From contig JANRKD010000021.1 of the NCBI GenBank assembly GCA_033763655.1, positions 1-25,407 of the forward strand: a stretch of 25,407 nt of DNA, written 5' to 3'. Of this stretch, positions 24,927 through 25,407 are shown in pieces. How positions within the stretch are numbered: position 1 is the first letter of the stretch; each line of letters starts with the position of its first letter. The translations under genes and the position numbers were made by a program. The DNA comes from QFOX01 sp033763655 (GTDB lineage: Bacteria; Pseudomonadota; Alphaproteobacteria; Rickettsiales; UBA3002). The notes beneath the pieces were generated by a model. It was not told the origin of the DNA. It searched no databases and saw nothing but the letters and a program-made list of their open reading frames with translations.

Positions 24927-25040
24927 GGGCGAATTTGGGCAAAGCCTTGGGTGTGAATAGTGGGGATAAGTCAGATTTCGCCCTGCGCTTCCGCCACAAA
25001 AATACAACCGGAAGTATCCAGGGGAGGTAGTGGCCAGCAA

Positions 25041-25099
25041 GGGGAGTATCCCCTTCGCCACCCGGGGAGTATCCCCTTCGCCACCCGGGGAGTATCCCC
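25041..25099. repeat. 23-bp tandem repeat, 2.6 copies
   Basis: Two identical 23-bp units (25041-25063, 25064-25086), each starting GGGGAGTATCCCC, are followed by the first 13 bases of a third (25087-25099). The first part of each unit is itself palindromic (GGGG-N5-CCCC). There are no spacers, so this is not a CRISPR array. Confidence 0.85.
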
Positions 25100-25118
25100 C
25101 TCCCGCCTGCGGGAGGGG
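25097..25118. repeat. GC-rich hairpin CCCCTCCCGC / GCGGGAGGGG
   Basis: A perfect 10-bp inverted repeat with only 2 bases between the arms, so 9 pairs with a 4-base loop in practice. It directly follows the 23-bp tandem units. Hairpins of this type are common dispersed intergenic repeats. It is followed by GAGTCGCG-like short direct repeats (25142-25170). Confidence 0.75.
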
Positions 25119-25204
25119 TTAGGGGAGGGAAGCGGCAAGGCAGAGTCGCGCGGTGAGAGTCGCGAGTCGCGTGGCGGGCGCGGGGCCGCCCTCACCCTCT
25201 CCCG

Positions 25205-25276
25205 TGTCATGCCGTCTTTATGACGGCATCCATCTTTTTTGAAGTAAGGTAGACCCCGTCATACGACGGGGTGACA
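25205..25276. repeat. Two-hairpin palindromic element with TGTCA/TGACA ends
   Basis: ATGCCGTC and GACGGCAT (25209-25229) form one perfect 8-bp hairpin, and ACCCCGTC and GACGGGGT (25253-25272) form another. The ends are TGTCA (25205) and TGACA (25272). The same plan is seen at 5391-5481. A further ATGACACG at 25300 is the complement of CGTGTCAT at 25203, making a nested pair. No transposase is present, so it would be non-autonomous if mobile. Confidence 0.7.
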
Positions 25277-25317
25277 GGTGGGTGGTTGGGGCGAGCCGGG
25301 ATGACACGTGGGGTTGG

Positions 25318-25407
25318 GCGCTGGAGGCTGTGGGTTGGGTGTGTAACCCGTGGCGCTGGAGGCTATAGGTTGGGTGTGTAAACTGTGGGCTGTGGGTTGA
25401 GTGTGGG
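25318..25407. repeat. 35-bp tandem repeat, about 2.5 copies, reaching the right edge
   Basis: Unit one (25318-25352) and unit two (25353-25387) both start GCGCTGGAGGCT and differ at few bases. A third, partial unit (25388-25407) starts at unit position 9 and runs into the window edge. The G/T-rich strand carries repeated GGTTGGGTGTG. No open frame is supported. Confidence 0.75.

Noticed and set aside
24936..24965. Three more TGGG motifs upstream of the mraZ -35 as extra MraZ boxes
   Set aside because: They are 12 and 13 bp apart, not 10, and out of phase with the main array.
24804..25061. Minus-strand frame of 85 codons upstream of mraZ
   Set aside because: It runs through the mraZ promoter, the MraZ boxes and the tandem repeat, and has no ribosome site or family resemblance.
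25041..25099. CRISPR array
   Set aside because: The units are directly adjacent without unique spacers and no cas gene is near.

Overview
The window is one long, GC-rich chromosomal stretch holding a complete division and cell wall (dcw) cluster. It reads on the minus strand from the right edge towards the left: mraZ, rsmH, ftsL, ftsI, murE, murF, mraY, murD, ftsW, murG, a small DUF3147-type membrane protein, murC, murB, ddl, ftsQ, ftsA, ftsZ, lpxC. A lone plus-strand GNAT acetyltransferase follows, then a second minus-strand operon, bamD, recN and ligA (ligA runs off the left edge). Having lpxC after ftsZ and then bamD-recN-ligA is typical of Alphaproteobacteria. The long FtsZ linker, the MurE meso-DAP motif (DNPR) and the lipid A and BAM genes fit a Gram-negative diderm of that class. 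I cannot name a genus. GTCAT-type palindromic repeats in the intergenic DNA also fit alphaproteobacterial genomes.

Layout. 1-3675: ligA (partial), recN and bamD, closely packed. 3727-4212: GNAT gene, convergent with lpxC across two terminator-like hairpins (4211-4288). 4288-7211: lpxC and ftsZ, separated by a 269-nt spacer with a hairpin-rich repeat and a likely lpxC promoter. 7212-7402: spacer with a strong ftsZ promoter whose -10 lies in a palindrome. 7403-24669: the tight part of the cluster, mostly with 1-17 nt overlaps or short gaps. 24670-25407: no gene; it holds an AT-rich leader, the mraZ promoter with five MraZ boxes in exact 10-bp phase, then blocks of tandem and palindromic repeats to the right edge.

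How the genes work together. MurB to MurF build UDP-MurNAc-pentapeptide, with Ddl supplying D-Ala-D-Ala. MraY and MurG make lipid II. FtsW and FtsI polymerise and cross-link it at the septum. FtsL, FtsQ, FtsA and FtsZ form the divisome scaffold. MraZ is the local regulator and RsmH methylates 16S rRNA. LpxC (lipid A) and BamD (outer-membrane protein assembly) link outer-membrane growth to the same locus.

I see no defence system, phage, transposase, CRISPR array or RNA gene. The points most worth a second look are the five-box MraZ operator with a long AT-rich leader, the DUF3147 gene translationally coupled to murG, the palindrome over the ftsZ promoter, the two-ended hairpin repeats, and a hairpin-bearing in-frame insert in murB.
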